A stretch of 64,000 nt of DNA from Chryseobacterium sp. KACC 21268 (GCA_028736075.1 CP117875.1:2976001-3040000), one strand, 5' to 3'. Positions 24,599 to 33,672 are shown, counted from the stretch's first letter. Made by a program: numbers and translations. Notes: generated from the sequence alone by a model not told the origin.

Positions 24599-25873
24599 AT
24601 GATTGCAAAAATTGGAAGAAGCAGTAAATTATTTGGTACACTATCCTATAATAATTCAAAAATTGAAAAAGCAAAGGGAGAGATCCTGATGACCAATAAA
24701 ATGATCGAGACAGTTGACGGGAAATATTCGGTTGCTCAATTGGCGAAATCATTTGAGCCTTACCTGTTGGCTAACCGAAATACCGAAAAGCATACCTTGC
24801 ATATTTCCCTGAATCCTGACCCTAAAGACAATGTTTCTGATGAGCAGTATAAGGATATTGCTGAGCAGTATATGAATGGAATGGGCTATGGTTATCAGCC
24901 TTTCATAGTGTTCAAACATACCGATATCGACCGAAGTCACATCCATATTGTTTCTGTTTGTGTGGATGAGGAGGGAAAAAAGATATCCGATCGATTCGAA
25001 AAGATCCGTTCGATGAAGGTCTGCCGGGAACTTGAAAAGAAATTGGGTCTTATCTCAGCAGTTGAGAAACGGTCTCGGCAAGATCGGGAGATCTTACGAC
25101 CAATTGATCTTAAATCTGGAGATATCAAAAGTCAGATCGCATCGGTAATAAGACATTTACCCTCCTATTACCAATTTCAATCCTTTGGTGAATACAATGC
25201 TTTGCTTTCAGTATTTAAAATTACTGTGGAGAAAGTGGAGGGAGAATTACAAGGCCAATTAAAAAGAGGATTGCTTTACTTTCCTTTAGATGATCAAGGA
25301 AAAAAAGCAGGAAATCCCTTCAAGGCATCTTTGTTCGGTAAAAAAGCAGGGATCGATGCTCTCCAAAAACACTTCACTGCTTGTAAAAACAAAAGTAATG
25401 ATCGATCCGCCAAACAAAATTTGAAAAGATCGATCACAGAAGCTCACCATTCTTCAAAAGATGAGCAAGCATTTAAAAAGAAATTGAAAAAAGAGGGAAT
25501 TGATACCGTTGTCCGTAAAAACGACAACGGCAGGATCTATGGAATAACGTTTATCGATCACCGGTCCCGAACAGTATGGAACGGGTCAAGTTTAGGGAAA
25601 GACTTTTCCGCAAATAATTTTCACGATAAATGGATCGGTCAGGATGGACAAAAAATCAATAACGATCATCCAACAAAGTCTGATACTAACTTACCAACTG
25701 ACAATAGTATTTACAGATCGACATATCCCCTATTTGATTTTAACACATTTGAAGAAGGCAATTCACTGGATCTCTTGGCTGGTATTCTTCCTTCTACACA
25801 AAACGAGGATTATGAAGAATCCGAATTTGCAGATCAGATCAGAAGAAGAAAGAAAAGACGAAGAAAGAAATAA
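24599..25873 (+). CDS. mobB: Relaxase MobB
   Basis: A 424-residue relaxase/mobilisation nuclease. The start was set at 24599 (MIAKIGRSSKLFGTLSYNN), one base after the mobA stop; the longer frame overlaps mobA. The N-terminal domain carries the metal-binding HUH-type motif HTDIDRSHIHIVSV (about residues 107-120), and an upstream Tyr in LSYNN is a candidate catalytic residue. The C-terminus is very basic (RRRKKRRRKK). It should nick oriT, stay bound to the 5' end and be delivered by the coupling protein MobC. Confidence 0.92.
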   Translation: MIAKIGRSSKLFGTLSYNNSKIEKAKGEILMTNKMIETVDGKYSVAQLAKSFEPYLLANRNTEKHTLHISLNPDPKDNVSDEQYKDIAEQYMNGMGYGYQPFIVFKHTDIDRSHIHIVSVCVDEEGKKISDRFEKIRSMKVCRELEKKLGLISAVEKRSRQDREILRPIDLKSGDIKSQIASVIRHLPSYYQFQSFGEYNALLSVFKITVEKVEGELQGQLKRGLLYFPLDDQGKKAGNPFKASLFGKKAGIDALQKHFTACKNKSNDRSAKQNLKRSITEAHHSSKDEQAFKKKLKKEGIDTVVRKNDNGRIYGITFIDHRSRTVWNGSSLGKDFSANNFHDKWIGQDGQKINNDHPTKSDTNLPTDNSIYRSTYPLFDFNTFEEGNSLDLLAGILPSTQNEDYEESEFADQIRRRKKRRRKK

Positions 25874-25976
25874 GGCTATAAATAGAAAGTCAGCTACAGC
25901 CAACAATTACCTATCTGATCATTAAACCGTTTTAGAATTAGTAGCTCGATAGATTGCATTTTTAAATAAATTAAAG

Positions 25977-27977
25977 ATGCAAGGAGAAGATGATCTAAGA
26001 GGACTTGCCAAAATAATGGCATTTATGAGAGCGGTCAGTGTTATTTTGGTGTTGATGCACCTGTACTGGTATTGCTACAGCTTTTTCGATGATCGTGGAT
26101 GGACTTTAGAGCTGGTCAATAAGATCCTTCAAAATTTTGATCGGGCAACAAGATTATTTAGCAAACCATTGTATTCAAAACTTTTTACAGTTGTATTGTT
26201 GAGCCTGAGCTGCCTTGGAACCAAAGGGGTGAAAAATGAAAAAATCACGTGGAACAAGATATTTGTTGCTCTAGGTATGGGCAGCTCCTTATTCTTTTTT
26301 AGCATCATATTATTACAGGTACCATCCAATTCTGCAACTGCTCTTTATATTTTTTCAACTGGTGTGGGTTATATTTTCTTGATGATGTCTGGTGTGTGGA
26401 TGAGCAGACTTCTGAAACATAATTTAATGGATGATGTATTCAATAGTGAAAATGAAAGCTTTCAACAGGAAACAAAACTGCTATATAACGAATACTCAGT
26501 CAATCTGCCAACTAAGTTTTATTATCAAGGGAAACGGCATCAGGGATGGATCAATGTGGTAAATCCTTTTCGTGCTACCATTGTTCTGGGTACGCCTGGA
26601 TCGGGAAAATCCTATGCTGTTGTGAATAATTATATCAGGCAGCATATTGAAAAGGGATTCTCTATGTACATCTATGATTTTAAGTTCGATGATCTTTCAA
26701 CAATTGCTTACAATCATCTTTTACATCATTCTGAAGGCTATCAAATAAAACCCAAATTTTACATTATCAACTTTGACGATCCCAGAAAAAGCCATCGCTG
26801 TAATCCGTTAAATCCGGATTTTATGACGGACATTTCTGATGCCTATGAAGCGGCCTATACGATTATGCTGAATCTCAACCGGAGCTGGATCCAAAAGCAG
26901 GGCGACTTCTTCGTAGAAAGTCCCATCATTCTATTGGCAGCGATCATCTGGTTCTTGAAGATATATGAGGACGGTAAATTCTGTACGTTCCCACACGCCA
27001 TCGAATTGCTGAATAAGAAATATGAGGATGTATTTACCATCCTGACCTCCTATTCCGAACTGGAGAACTACCTCTCCCCCTTTATGGATGCCTGGCAGGG
27101 AGGCGCACAGGATCAATTGCAGGGGCAGATCGCTTCGGCAAAGATCCCATTGTCGCGGATGATCTCTCCACAATTATATTGGGTAATGACCGGGGATGAT
27201 TTTTCTTTGGACATCAATAATCCGAATGAACCGAAGATCTTATGTGTTGGAAATAATCCCGACCGTCAGAACATCTATTCTGCAGCATTGGGTCTTTACA
27301 ATTCGCGGATAGTCAAACTGATCAACAAAAAAGGACAGCTGAAAAGTTCGGTCATCATCGATGAGCTCCCTACCATCTATTTCAGGGGACTGGACAATCT
27401 TATCGCGACGGCAAGAAGCAACAAGGTCTCCGTATGTCTTGGGTTTCAGGACTTTTCACAGTTGACAAGGGATTACGGTGATAAGGAAAGCAAAGTGATA
27501 CAGAATACTGTCGGAAATATTTTCAGTGGTCAGGTCGTTGGCGAGACCGCAAAGACGCTGTCCGAAAGATTCGGTAAAGTTTTGCAGAAAAGACAAAGCA
27601 TATCCATCAACAGAAATGACACCTCCACTTCCATTTCCACCCAATTGGACAGCCTGATACCTGCTTCCAAGATATCAACATTGACACAGGGATTTTTTGT
27701 CGGTGCCGTGTCCGACAATTTTGATGAGAGGATTGAGCAGAAAATATTCCACTCAGAGATTGTCGTCGATACCGTTAAACTTTCTGCGGAAGAAAAGAAT
27801 TATCAAAAAATTCCACAAATCCGATCCTTTACTGATGATCAGCAAACCGACCGCATGAAAGAAGAGATCGATGAGAATTACACAGCGGTCAAAGCAGACG
27901 TTCGCAGGATCATAGAAAAGGAAATGGACAGGATCTCCAATGATCCGGACTTACAGCATCTGGTCAATAAAAATTAA
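25977..27977 (+). CDS. mobC: Type IV coupling protein MobC (VirD4/TraG-type)
   Basis: A 666-residue protein. Four hydrophobic N-terminal segments lie within about residues 20-145. A large ATPase domain follows, with Walker A GTPGSGKSYAVVN (about 204), Walker B-like SSVIIDELPTIYF (about 460) and a C-terminal region with GNIFSGQVVGETAKTLSERFGK, the TraM-recognition type segment of VirD4/TraG coupling proteins. It hands the relaxase-DNA complex to the TraG-TraQ channel. Mob genes run on the strand opposite to tra, as usual in this element class. Confidence 0.93.
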   Translation: MQGEDDLRGLAKIMAFMRAVSVILVLMHLYWYCYSFFDDRGWTLELVNKILQNFDRATRLFSKPLYSKLFTVVLLSLSCLGTKGVKNEKITWNKIFVALGMGSSLFFFSIILLQVPSNSATALYIFSTGVGYIFLMMSGVWMSRLLKHNLMDDVFNSENESFQQETKLLYNEYSVNLPTKFYYQGKRHQGWINVVNPFRATIVLGTPGSGKSYAVVNNYIRQHIEKGFSMYIYDFKFDDLSTIAYNHLLHHSEGYQIKPKFYIINFDDPRKSHRCNPLNPDFMTDISDAYEAAYTIMLNLNRSWIQKQGDFFVESPIILLAAIIWFLKIYEDGKFCTFPHAIELLNKKYEDVFTILTSYSELENYLSPFMDAWQGGAQDQLQGQIASAKIPLSRMISPQLYWVMTGDDFSLDINNPNEPKILCVGNNPDRQNIYSAALGLYNSRIVKLINKKGQLKSSVIIDELPTIYFRGLDNLIATARSNKVSVCLGFQDFSQLTRDYGDKESKVIQNTVGNIFSGQVVGETAKTLSERFGKVLQKRQSISINRNDTSTSISTQLDSLIPASKISTLTQGFFVGAVSDNFDERIEQKIFHSEIVVDTVKLSAEEKNYQKIPQIRSFTDDQQTDRMKEEIDENYTAVKADVRRIIEKEMDRISNDPDLQHLVNKN

Positions 27978-27978
27978 A

Positions 27979-28014
27979 GAAAGCCTCAAATGCTCAGTTG
28001 TATTTGAGGCTTTC
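27979..28014. terminator. Bidirectional terminator
   Basis: GAAAGCCTCAAAT (27979-27991) pairs perfectly with ATTTGAGGCTTTC (28002-28014) around GCTCAGTTGT. It lies between the convergent mobC and rteC genes. Confidence 0.75.
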
Positions 28015-28023
28015 AAAATAAGA

Positions 28024-28869
28024 TCACTCGCCTTCGGTATTTATAAAATGCTGACTGAGATGGTCACTTACCAACTGTAGAAACTTCGTTGGTCCCTGCT
28101 TCCTTGTCCGGATCTCAAAAATGGTCTTGTGGAAATTGCCCAGGTCTGTATCCAAAGATCTTTCAGCAAACTTGATGACCTCACTGAGTTCAATATTCCC
28201 ACCATTGAAACATCGCATTTGATAAAGTGCATATACAAGTTCAATCAGACCAACCTTTGATGCGGACCACACCAATGGTGACAATGTTTTGGCCGTTGGA
28301 CTGTCACCTATCTTTTCAAGCAGTTTTTTTAAATACTGGTCCAATTTCTGGCTGGCGAGGAATCTCGCGATCATATGATCGTGAGAGGTGGTAAAACTCG
28401 TGTCAAAATTATAGAAGCCAAAGGATAATTTCATTTTCAGATCGTAAGAGTTTCTGACAAATATCTTATGGTCCAGATAGGTAGCTTCTCTTCTGTAATA
28501 ACTGTAAAATTCTGCCTGCTCCTCATAAAAGATTCTCAGCTTCTCCTGCTCTGCCTCATAATACTTTTTCAGAGCCTTGTTTCCTGCGTTAGGTCTATGG
28601 GATTCAATGTCCAGAATTGTTGAATAATAGATAAATTTTGAAATGAACTGCGGCTTTAGTGTTTTAAAGAAATAAACTTCTTCAGCGATAGTCTCAAAAT
28701 GTAGCGGAGAGATCAATTCTTTTAAAATTCTAATGGATTCATCGATGATTACAAGAGATTTCTCTGCGATCTTTACCATATTGTCGTCGTCATCGTAAAC
28801 TTCGTTGATCTTTAAATCCAGATCCTCATTTAATTTTTTGATTTTTCTAAAAATAGCTTTTGTTACCAT
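28024..28869 (-). CDS. rteC: RteC family regulator
   Basis: A 281-residue, largely helical protein matching RteC: EEVYFFKTLKPQFISKFIYY near residues 62-82, then FYSYYRREATYLDHKIF, and a C-terminal SKVGLIELVYALYQMRCFNGG. In CTnDOT-type elements RteC activates excision functions. Here it sits, as usual, directly beyond the mob genes, which supports the ICE reading and suggests regulated excision. No RteA/RteB pair is adjacent; an AraC-type regulator follows instead. Confidence 0.9.
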   Translation of the reverse strand: MVTKAIFRKIKKLNEDLDLKINEVYDDDDNMVKIAEKSLVIIDESIRILKELISPLHFETIAEEVYFFKTLKPQFISKFIYYSTILDIESHRPNAGNKALKKYYEAEQEKLRIFYEEQAEFYSYYRREATYLDHKIFVRNSYDLKMKLSFGFYNFDTSFTTSHDHMIARFLASQKLDQYLKKLLEKIGDSPTAKTLSPLVWSASKVGLIELVYALYQMRCFNGGNIELSEVIKFAERSLDTDLGNFHKTIFEIRTRKQGPTKFLQLVSDHLSQHFINTEGE

Positions 28870-28914
28870 GTCCTTTTTTTAGAAATTTACAAAAAATCCT
28901 TTATTGAAGCCCAT

Positions 28915-30618
28915 TCAGCTCAGACCCAATTCTTTTTTTCTGTTCCTGATGTAATCTGTCGGCCTGATTCCATTGATCTCGTAAAATAGGCTTGAGAAAT
29001 TTTGACGGGCTGCTATGCCGCATTCCTCTGCCAATGCTTCGATAGTATAATGGAGGTATTTATTGTCGGTATTGAGGAGATTGGTAATATAGTTGATCCT
29101 AAGTTCAGCGATATACCTGTTGAAATTCATTCCCTTATGCTCATTGATATAGATGGAAAGATAATGAGAATTGGTACCGAGTTTTACGGCTGTACCATGT
29201 TGGGTCAATCCCTTTTTCCGGAACTGATGCTCATCTTCGAACTTTTTTAGTTTTTCTGTGATCTTCTGCGCCATCGCATCGGTCAGAAAAGTCTTTCTTA
29301 TCGAGTATTCAGGTACTTCTTCGATGACGGCATCATATTTCGGAACTGATTTTTCTGCCAGTTTTTTTTGTAGAAATAGATACTGCTTTTTGATCTTTTG
29401 GTCTTTCCGGTAACGTATGATGAAAATAATTAGGATCAGTATAACAAGTCCTGCAAGGAATTGAGAATAAATGGTCTTTTGCTTGCTGACCTGTTCCATC
29501 CTTTCTTTATCCTCTACCAACGTACGGCGATCATAATCCCTGTGAAGCTTTGAAGAGAGATATGCATAATTGGTGGTCAGCAAACTGTCAGCCTTCAGCA
29601 ATTGGTTGGTGTAATACAGCTGCCTCTTAACATCTTTATCTTTGTAATGTTCGATAAGATAGTTATAGCTTTTATAGACCTCGGGGAGTATAAAAGCGTT
29701 AACTTCAAAAATAGAATCGATCTTCGTATAATATAAAATGGCTTTATCGGTATTTTTTTGTGCCTCGTTGATCTTGCCAAGATAGTAATACACCACTGAC
29801 GCCCAAGCGAAATCATTTCTTTGGACAATGATCGATAATGAACTTTCAAGGTCGGTCTCTGCACCTGGGTAGTCCTTTTTATTGAATTTTGAAATGCCTC
29901 TGCACTTCAGAAAATAGCTATGCTCCAAAGCAAAATCGTCATCATTCAAAGTAAGGTCGTAACCCAACTCGCTTAGACTGTCGCTCTTCCTATAGTATTT
30001 AAGATATCTGCTGGTGACCGTCAGCTGGTGGAGGCTGTTCAAATATGCTTTTTTACGGTTGAACCTTTCGTTGGAATGCAGTCCTATCTCTGTATTTTTT
30101 CCATAATAGGCAACGCACTCATCAAAATGCTCCTGAGCCTCCTCATAATAACCCAGGTGTAATTTCACGACACCTAAGTGATAGATCACCTTATGGTGAA
30201 GATACTGGTCATCTGAACTTTTGGAAAAGACATAGGCTTTTAAATACTCATCCAGTGCAAATTTGTAGTTTTTATGATAGAAATAGTAAATGATGCCCTT
30301 GCTTAGATGGTCATTACTGCTGTCATCCTTTGTTCCATACTTGATGCTGGCCGTAATTGCACTGTCTGCATAGTTGATCTTATGTTTGAGATCGAACTGT
30401 CTTCCATCCCGGTAACCTTGGATCAGCTTTGAGAAATTGGCCTCATTTTTTGCTTTCTGGATAAAGATCCTGACGTCAGGCATCGCACTGATGTCGTCAA
30501 TTGTTTTCATCTCATACTTTTTTCTTATTTCCTCAAAGGTCTTTTCTTTTCTGGACTGTGAAAATGTAAACTGTGATAAAAAGAAAAAGAGCATGAGAAA
30601 GCAGTAACACTTTTTCAT
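28915..30618 (-). CDS. TPR-containing AraC-family transcriptional regulator
   Basis: A 567-residue protein. A signal or anchor at the N-terminus (YCFLMLFFFLSQFTFSQ) is followed by tetratricopeptide-like repeats (about 100-350, for example YHLGVVKLHLGYYEEAQEHF). A membrane helix follows (FLAGLVILILIIFIIRYR, about 388-405), and then a C-terminal AraC-type helix-turn-helix (KLGTNSHYLSIYINEHKG, with NFSSLFYEINGIRPTDYIR). Such membrane-spanning TPR-AraC proteins are common in this group and regulate nearby TonB-receptor or surface loci. It may control the cargo from 30.9 to 40.6 kb. Confidence 0.88.
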   Translation of the reverse strand: MKKCYCFLMLFFFLSQFTFSQSRKEKTFEEIRKKYEMKTIDDISAMPDVRIFIQKAKNEANFSKLIQGYRDGRQFDLKHKINYADSAITASIKYGTKDDSSNDHLSKGIIYYFYHKNYKFALDEYLKAYVFSKSSDDQYLHHKVIYHLGVVKLHLGYYEEAQEHFDECVAYYGKNTEIGLHSNERFNRKKAYLNSLHQLTVTSRYLKYYRKSDSLSELGYDLTLNDDDFALEHSYFLKCRGISKFNKKDYPGAETDLESSLSIIVQRNDFAWASVVYYYLGKINEAQKNTDKAILYYTKIDSIFEVNAFILPEVYKSYNYLIEHYKDKDVKRQLYYTNQLLKADSLLTTNYAYLSSKLHRDYDRRTLVEDKERMEQVSKQKTIYSQFLAGLVILILIIFIIRYRKDQKIKKQYLFLQKKLAEKSVPKYDAVIEEVPEYSIRKTFLTDAMAQKITEKLKKFEDEHQFRKKGLTQHGTAVKLGTNSHYLSIYINEHKGMNFNRYIAELRINYITNLLNTDNKYLHYTIEALAEECGIAARQNFSSLFYEINGIRPTDYIRNRKKELGLS

Positions 30619-30894
30619 ATGCTTATTTTTAGAACCTCACCTTCTCAAAATTAAACATTTTCCTTTTAAATAAAGGATTTCTGTGCGGCTTGATGGTCTG
30701 TCAAACGGAAATTGTTCATAACTCGCATGACTAAGGGCTTAATGCCTGAAATTGAGTGGTGCAATTTTAAAATTGATCCGTCTTCATTTTAAAATAGCGC
30801 CACAGTAGGCTTTTTTTCGATTCCCAACGACGCTACCTTTGATCTCAGAATTCTAATATAATCCGGCCGGAATAACCATTTAAAACTATTTGAA

Positions 30895-31110
30895 ATGAAA
30901 AAGTTATTCCCATTTTTAAGTCTTATGGCATGCGCATTTGGTATGCTGAATTGTGTAAACCGAGATGAAGGTTTTTCATCCAATGTTGAAAATAAGGGAC
31001 TTCAGTCAACAGTGTCCTTTCGTGGAGATTCACTCATAACAGAAAATCCTATTGTGGATCCTGATCCACCTGTGAGAGACGGTGACAATTGGCGATCTGT
31101 ACCAAAATAA
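30895..31110 (+). CDS. Small lipoprotein, function unknown
   Basis: A 71-residue ORF with a lipoprotein signal (LMACAFGMLNC, lipid cysteine about residue 20). The short, acidic, low-complexity tail is rich in Asp and Pro (VDPDPPVRDGDNW). A TACCTTTG -7-type box at 30834-30841 lies about 50 bases upstream. It starts a plus-strand series with the 55-residue ORF and the MauE-type gene. No family recognised. Confidence 0.65.
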   Translation: MKKLFPFLSLMACAFGMLNCVNRDEGFSSNVENKGLQSTVSFRGDSLITENPIVDPDPPVRDGDNWRSVPK

Positions 31111-31129
31111 TCACTTAATCTTATATGCT

Positions 31130-31297
31130 ATGATTCCCCGTACCTCCATATCAGTTGTCACAGGCTTACCATGTCCGGAAAGCGGCATTTGGGAAAGTAT
31201 GGGGAATTTTAAAACAACCTGTCCGATCATGAAAGGCAGCAAGATGCCGGACTACTGCGGATTGAAAGTAAAATGGAGATTGTTGCGGTCAAGTTAA
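31130..31297 (+). CDS. Conserved-looking 55-residue protein, function unknown
   Basis: The start was chosen at 31130 (MIPRTSISVVTGLPCPESG), because the longer frame begins inside the lipoprotein gene. The sequence is compositionally protein-like. Motifs such as GLPCPESGIWE, KGSKMPDYCG and LKVKW look like a small one-domain protein rather than a random frame. It has three cysteines. It lies 19 bases after the lipoprotein stop and 12 bases before the next gene, consistent with an operon. No function can be given. Confidence 0.55.
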   Translation: MIPRTSISVVTGLPCPESGIWESMGNFKTTCPIMKGSKMPDYCGLKVKWRLLRSS

Positions 31298-31309
31298 ATT
31301 CTAAAAATA

Positions 31310-32758
31310 TTGATGATGAAAAATTATTTGAATACCTATATTTTAATAGTCAGCTACTTTTTTATTCTGCTTTTTGTGTATGCCAGCATCAGTAAGATTT
31401 TGGATTTTGAGAACTTCCAGGTCCAGATTGCACAGTCGCCGGTTTTAAATACTTATGCTGGATTTGTATCATATGCCGTGATCATATCTGAGTTAACTAT
31501 TGTTTTTCTTTTGCTTTTCCGTAAATCTCGCTTATTAGGACTTTATCTATCTTTAAGTATAATGTTTGCTTTTACCATTTACATTTATCTGATCTTGAAT
31601 TTCAGTGAATCGATACCCTGCTCTTGCGGAGGCGTTTTAGAAAAAATGGACTGGACCGACCATATGATCTTTAATCTAGTATGCATTTTGTTGGTGATCA
31701 TTGCAATTGTCGGATCAGAAAAGAAGGATCAAAAAACATTAGTAGGTTTCATATCACTTGCTGCTGCTTTACCTGCAATATTATTATCATTGATCTTTTA
31801 TCCACACATCAATGATGACCAGGGAAGTTTTACAAGAAAAATAATGGTTCCGTTAACAGCGGAACAAAAAGTTATAAAGCTTCCGACGGATAACTACTAC
31901 TTTGCAGGAAATCAGGGTGACACATTGTTCTTGGGAAATCGAAAAACACCACTGCTCCTCTCGGGCATTGATCCGGATTTTAATAATGTTAAAGTGGACA
32001 CTATTAAATTGGATAATTACCATCACCAGTTCGTGAGTGTCACCATTAATGTATTATATCCTTACTTCAGTGTTTCTGATGGTAAAGTGCCAGTTATTTT
32101 TGAAGGGAAACTGCCATCGTTAAAGGCATATGACACTGGAATCGATAGATTGTATTTTTCGAGATTCTATATGCTCGGACCAAAGCATTATGTTTTTCGG
32201 ACAATGCTTGTCAAAACAAAAGAAAATGAACTGGGTATTCTGAACACCGATTCGAAACAATATCTTTTATTTCCTAATGTTTTACAAACGCAGGTCGATG
32301 GTGTTTTTGACACAGATGGCGATATAAGCATCGATCGTCAAAATAAACTAATTGTCTATACACATCTGTATCGCAGTGAGATGATCAAAGCGGACTTTGG
32401 TCTCCAAAATATCCAGAGAAGACCAACCATTGACTCCTCATCCCGTACACTACTTGAAACGAAAACACTTAAAAGCGGGCAGACAAAACTGATCAGATCA
32501 CCAAATGTGATCAACCGGGCACAGACAATATCAGGCAACAGATTCTATAATATTTCCAAAATAAGAGGACAGGATGAATCCTTTACAGATTTTAGAAACA
32601 AAAATGTTGTCGACGTTTACGATGCATCAACTCAGAAATACCTCTACAGTTTCTACATTAAGAATGAGAGACGAATCAAGATCAAAGGCATATTATGCAC
32701 AAAAAAATATTTTTATGTACTGGCAGGAAACCAAATGACCAGATATGCATTTAAATAA
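31310..32758 (+). CDS. MauE/DoxX-type redox membrane protein with extracytoplasmic domain
   Basis: A 482-residue protein. The N-terminal 150 residues form a four-helix MauE/DoxX-like membrane domain with YASISKILDFENFQVQI and a cysteine pair in IPCSCGGVLEKMDW (about residues 102-106). A further membrane helix (FISLAAALPAILLSLIFY) precedes a beta-rich region of about 290 residues that resembles a propeller. MauE-type proteins are linked to electron transfer for disulfide formation or reduction. The two genes that follow encode secreted peptides with two conserved cysteines, so these may be its substrates; that part is inference. Confidence 0.78.
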   Translation: MMMKNYLNTYILIVSYFFILLFVYASISKILDFENFQVQIAQSPVLNTYAGFVSYAVIISELTIVFLLLFRKSRLLGLYLSLSIMFAFTIYIYLILNFSESIPCSCGGVLEKMDWTDHMIFNLVCILLVIIAIVGSEKKDQKTLVGFISLAAALPAILLSLIFYPHINDDQGSFTRKIMVPLTAEQKVIKLPTDNYYFAGNQGDTLFLGNRKTPLLLSGIDPDFNNVKVDTIKLDNYHHQFVSVTINVLYPYFSVSDGKVPVIFEGKLPSLKAYDTGIDRLYFSRFYMLGPKHYVFRTMLVKTKENELGILNTDSKQYLLFPNVLQTQVDGVFDTDGDISIDRQNKLIVYTHLYRSEMIKADFGLQNIQRRPTIDSSSRTLLETKTLKSGQTKLIRSPNVINRAQTISGNRFYNISKIRGQDESFTDFRNKNVVDVYDASTQKYLYSFYIKNERRIKIKGILCTKKYFYVLAGNQMTRYAFK

Positions 32759-32784
32759 TTCTGTTGGCCAACAGAACAGGAGTT

Positions 32785-32812
32785 GCCGAAAACCTGTTAA
32801 CTGAGAGTAGGC
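32785..32812 (+). promoter_or_regulatory. Leader motif, long form (copy 8)
   Basis: GCCGAAAACC ... GAGAGTAGGC, 28 nt, with 21 nt to the ATG at 32834. The ends (CCGAA and AGTAGG) match the peptide-cluster motif. The outermost T-A pair is replaced by G-C, a compensatory change, and the internal part is five bases longer. Confidence 0.7.
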
Positions 32813-32833
32813 ATCACATTAAATTTTAATAAA

Positions 32834-33115
32834 ATGAAAAATTACGTTTTACCCGTAGTTCTGATTCTGATAGGAACCGGAACTGCATTCGCTACTCAAA
32901 AAGAAAAAAGTAGCACAGAAAATTTAGTCGATAGACAAGGCTATATCTTCAACAGCGCAACGAATCAATGGGATCGTAGCGTCACTTGTCAAACTGATGT
33001 TAATCCGATCTGCACCGTTGATGGCACAACAGCAGGACAGCAGGTTTTTGGAACGAGCGGACCTGAACTGGATCATCCAGAAACGGCCAATGTCGAATTA
33101 TATAAGATCGACTAA
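32834..33115 (+). CDS. Secreted peptide, DUF6520-like (copy 1)
   Basis: A 93-residue precursor with a classical signal peptide (LPVVLILIGTGTAFA) and a mature part starting TQKEKSS. Two cysteines occur in TCQTDVNPICTVDG, with DRQGYIF before and QQVFGTSGPEL after. Size and layout match the Bacteroidetes small secreted family DUF6520. It follows the MauE-type gene and carries the leader motif also used by the double-glycine peptide genes. A near-identical paralogue lies 250 bases downstream. Function unknown. Confidence 0.82.
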   Translation: MKNYVLPVVLILIGTGTAFATQKEKSSTENLVDRQGYIFNSATNQWDRSVTCQTDVNPICTVDGTTAGQQVFGTSGPELDHPETANVELYKID

Positions 33116-33119
33116 GAAT

Positions 33120-33146
33120 AGCTCCCGCAAGGGAGCTTTTGTTTTT
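33120..33146 (+). terminator. Rho-independent terminator
   Basis: AGCTCCC, loop GCAA, GGGAGCT, then TTTGTTTTTT, directly after the first DUF6520-like gene. Confidence 0.85.
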
Positions 33147-33315
33147 TACATCGGATCAAATGAGTCAAATGGCAATTATTATTTTTTAAATATCGAAAAC
33201 CATTGCCATATTTTAAAATCAAGGTGTGCAGGATTCGATGCTAACAAAGACTGTGTTATTTGTTGATTACGATAAGAACAACCAGATAAATTTAAATAGT
33301 ATAGATTTAGGAAAT

Positions 33316-33343
33316 GCCGAAAACCTGTTGAAAAAAAGTAGGC
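33316..33343 (+). promoter_or_regulatory. Leader motif, long form (copy 9)
   Basis: GCCGAAAACC ... AAAGTAGGC, 28 nt, again with 21 nt to the ATG at 33365. Outer arm GCC/GGC and GAA/AGTA core are kept; the inner loop sequence has drifted. Confidence 0.7.
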
Positions 33344-33364
33344 ATCATATCAAATTTTAATAAA

Positions 33365-33646
33365 ATGAAAAATTACTTGTTACCGTTAGTTCTCATTCTG
33401 ATCGGAACCGGAACTGCATTCGCTAATCAAAAAGAAAAAAGCAAAAGGAAATTTTTAGTTGACAGACAAGGCTATATTTTTAATAGCTTTACGAATCAGT
33501 GGGACCGAAGTGTCATGTGTGGTACTGACTTGAATGTAATTTGTACCGTTGATGGAACACCAACGGGACAGCAGGTTTTTGGGACCAATGGACCTGAACT
33601 GGATCATCCTGAAACGGCCAACGTCGAATTATATAAAATTGATTAA
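33365..33646 (+). CDS. Secreted peptide, DUF6520-like (copy 2)
   Basis: A 93-residue precursor, a close paralogue of the gene at 32834, with the same signal peptide (LPLVLILIGTGTAFA), the same length and the same two-cysteine segment (MCGTDLNVICTVDG). Changes are concentrated just after the signal peptide (NQKEKSKRKF, more basic than copy 1). It has its own leader motif and its own terminator, so the duplication copied the whole transcription unit. Function unknown. Confidence 0.82.
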   Translation: MKNYLLPLVLILIGTGTAFANQKEKSKRKFLVDRQGYIFNSFTNQWDRSVMCGTDLNVICTVDGTPTGQQVFGTNGPELDHPETANVELYKID

Positions 33647-33650
33647 AAAA

Positions 33651-33672
33651 TGCTCCCGTAAGGGAGCATTTC
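33651..33672. terminator. Terminator between convergent genes
   Basis: TGCTCCC, loop GTAA, GGGAGCA, then TTTCT. It ends at the stop codon of the convergent peptidase gene and probably serves both sides. Confidence 0.75.

Noticed and set aside
3006-33343. Leader motif as a simple sigma-factor promoter
   Set aside because: The conserved ends are separated by different lengths in the two gene families (23 versus 28 nt total) and the arms change in a compensatory way, which fits RNA pairing better. Not completely excluded without start mapping.
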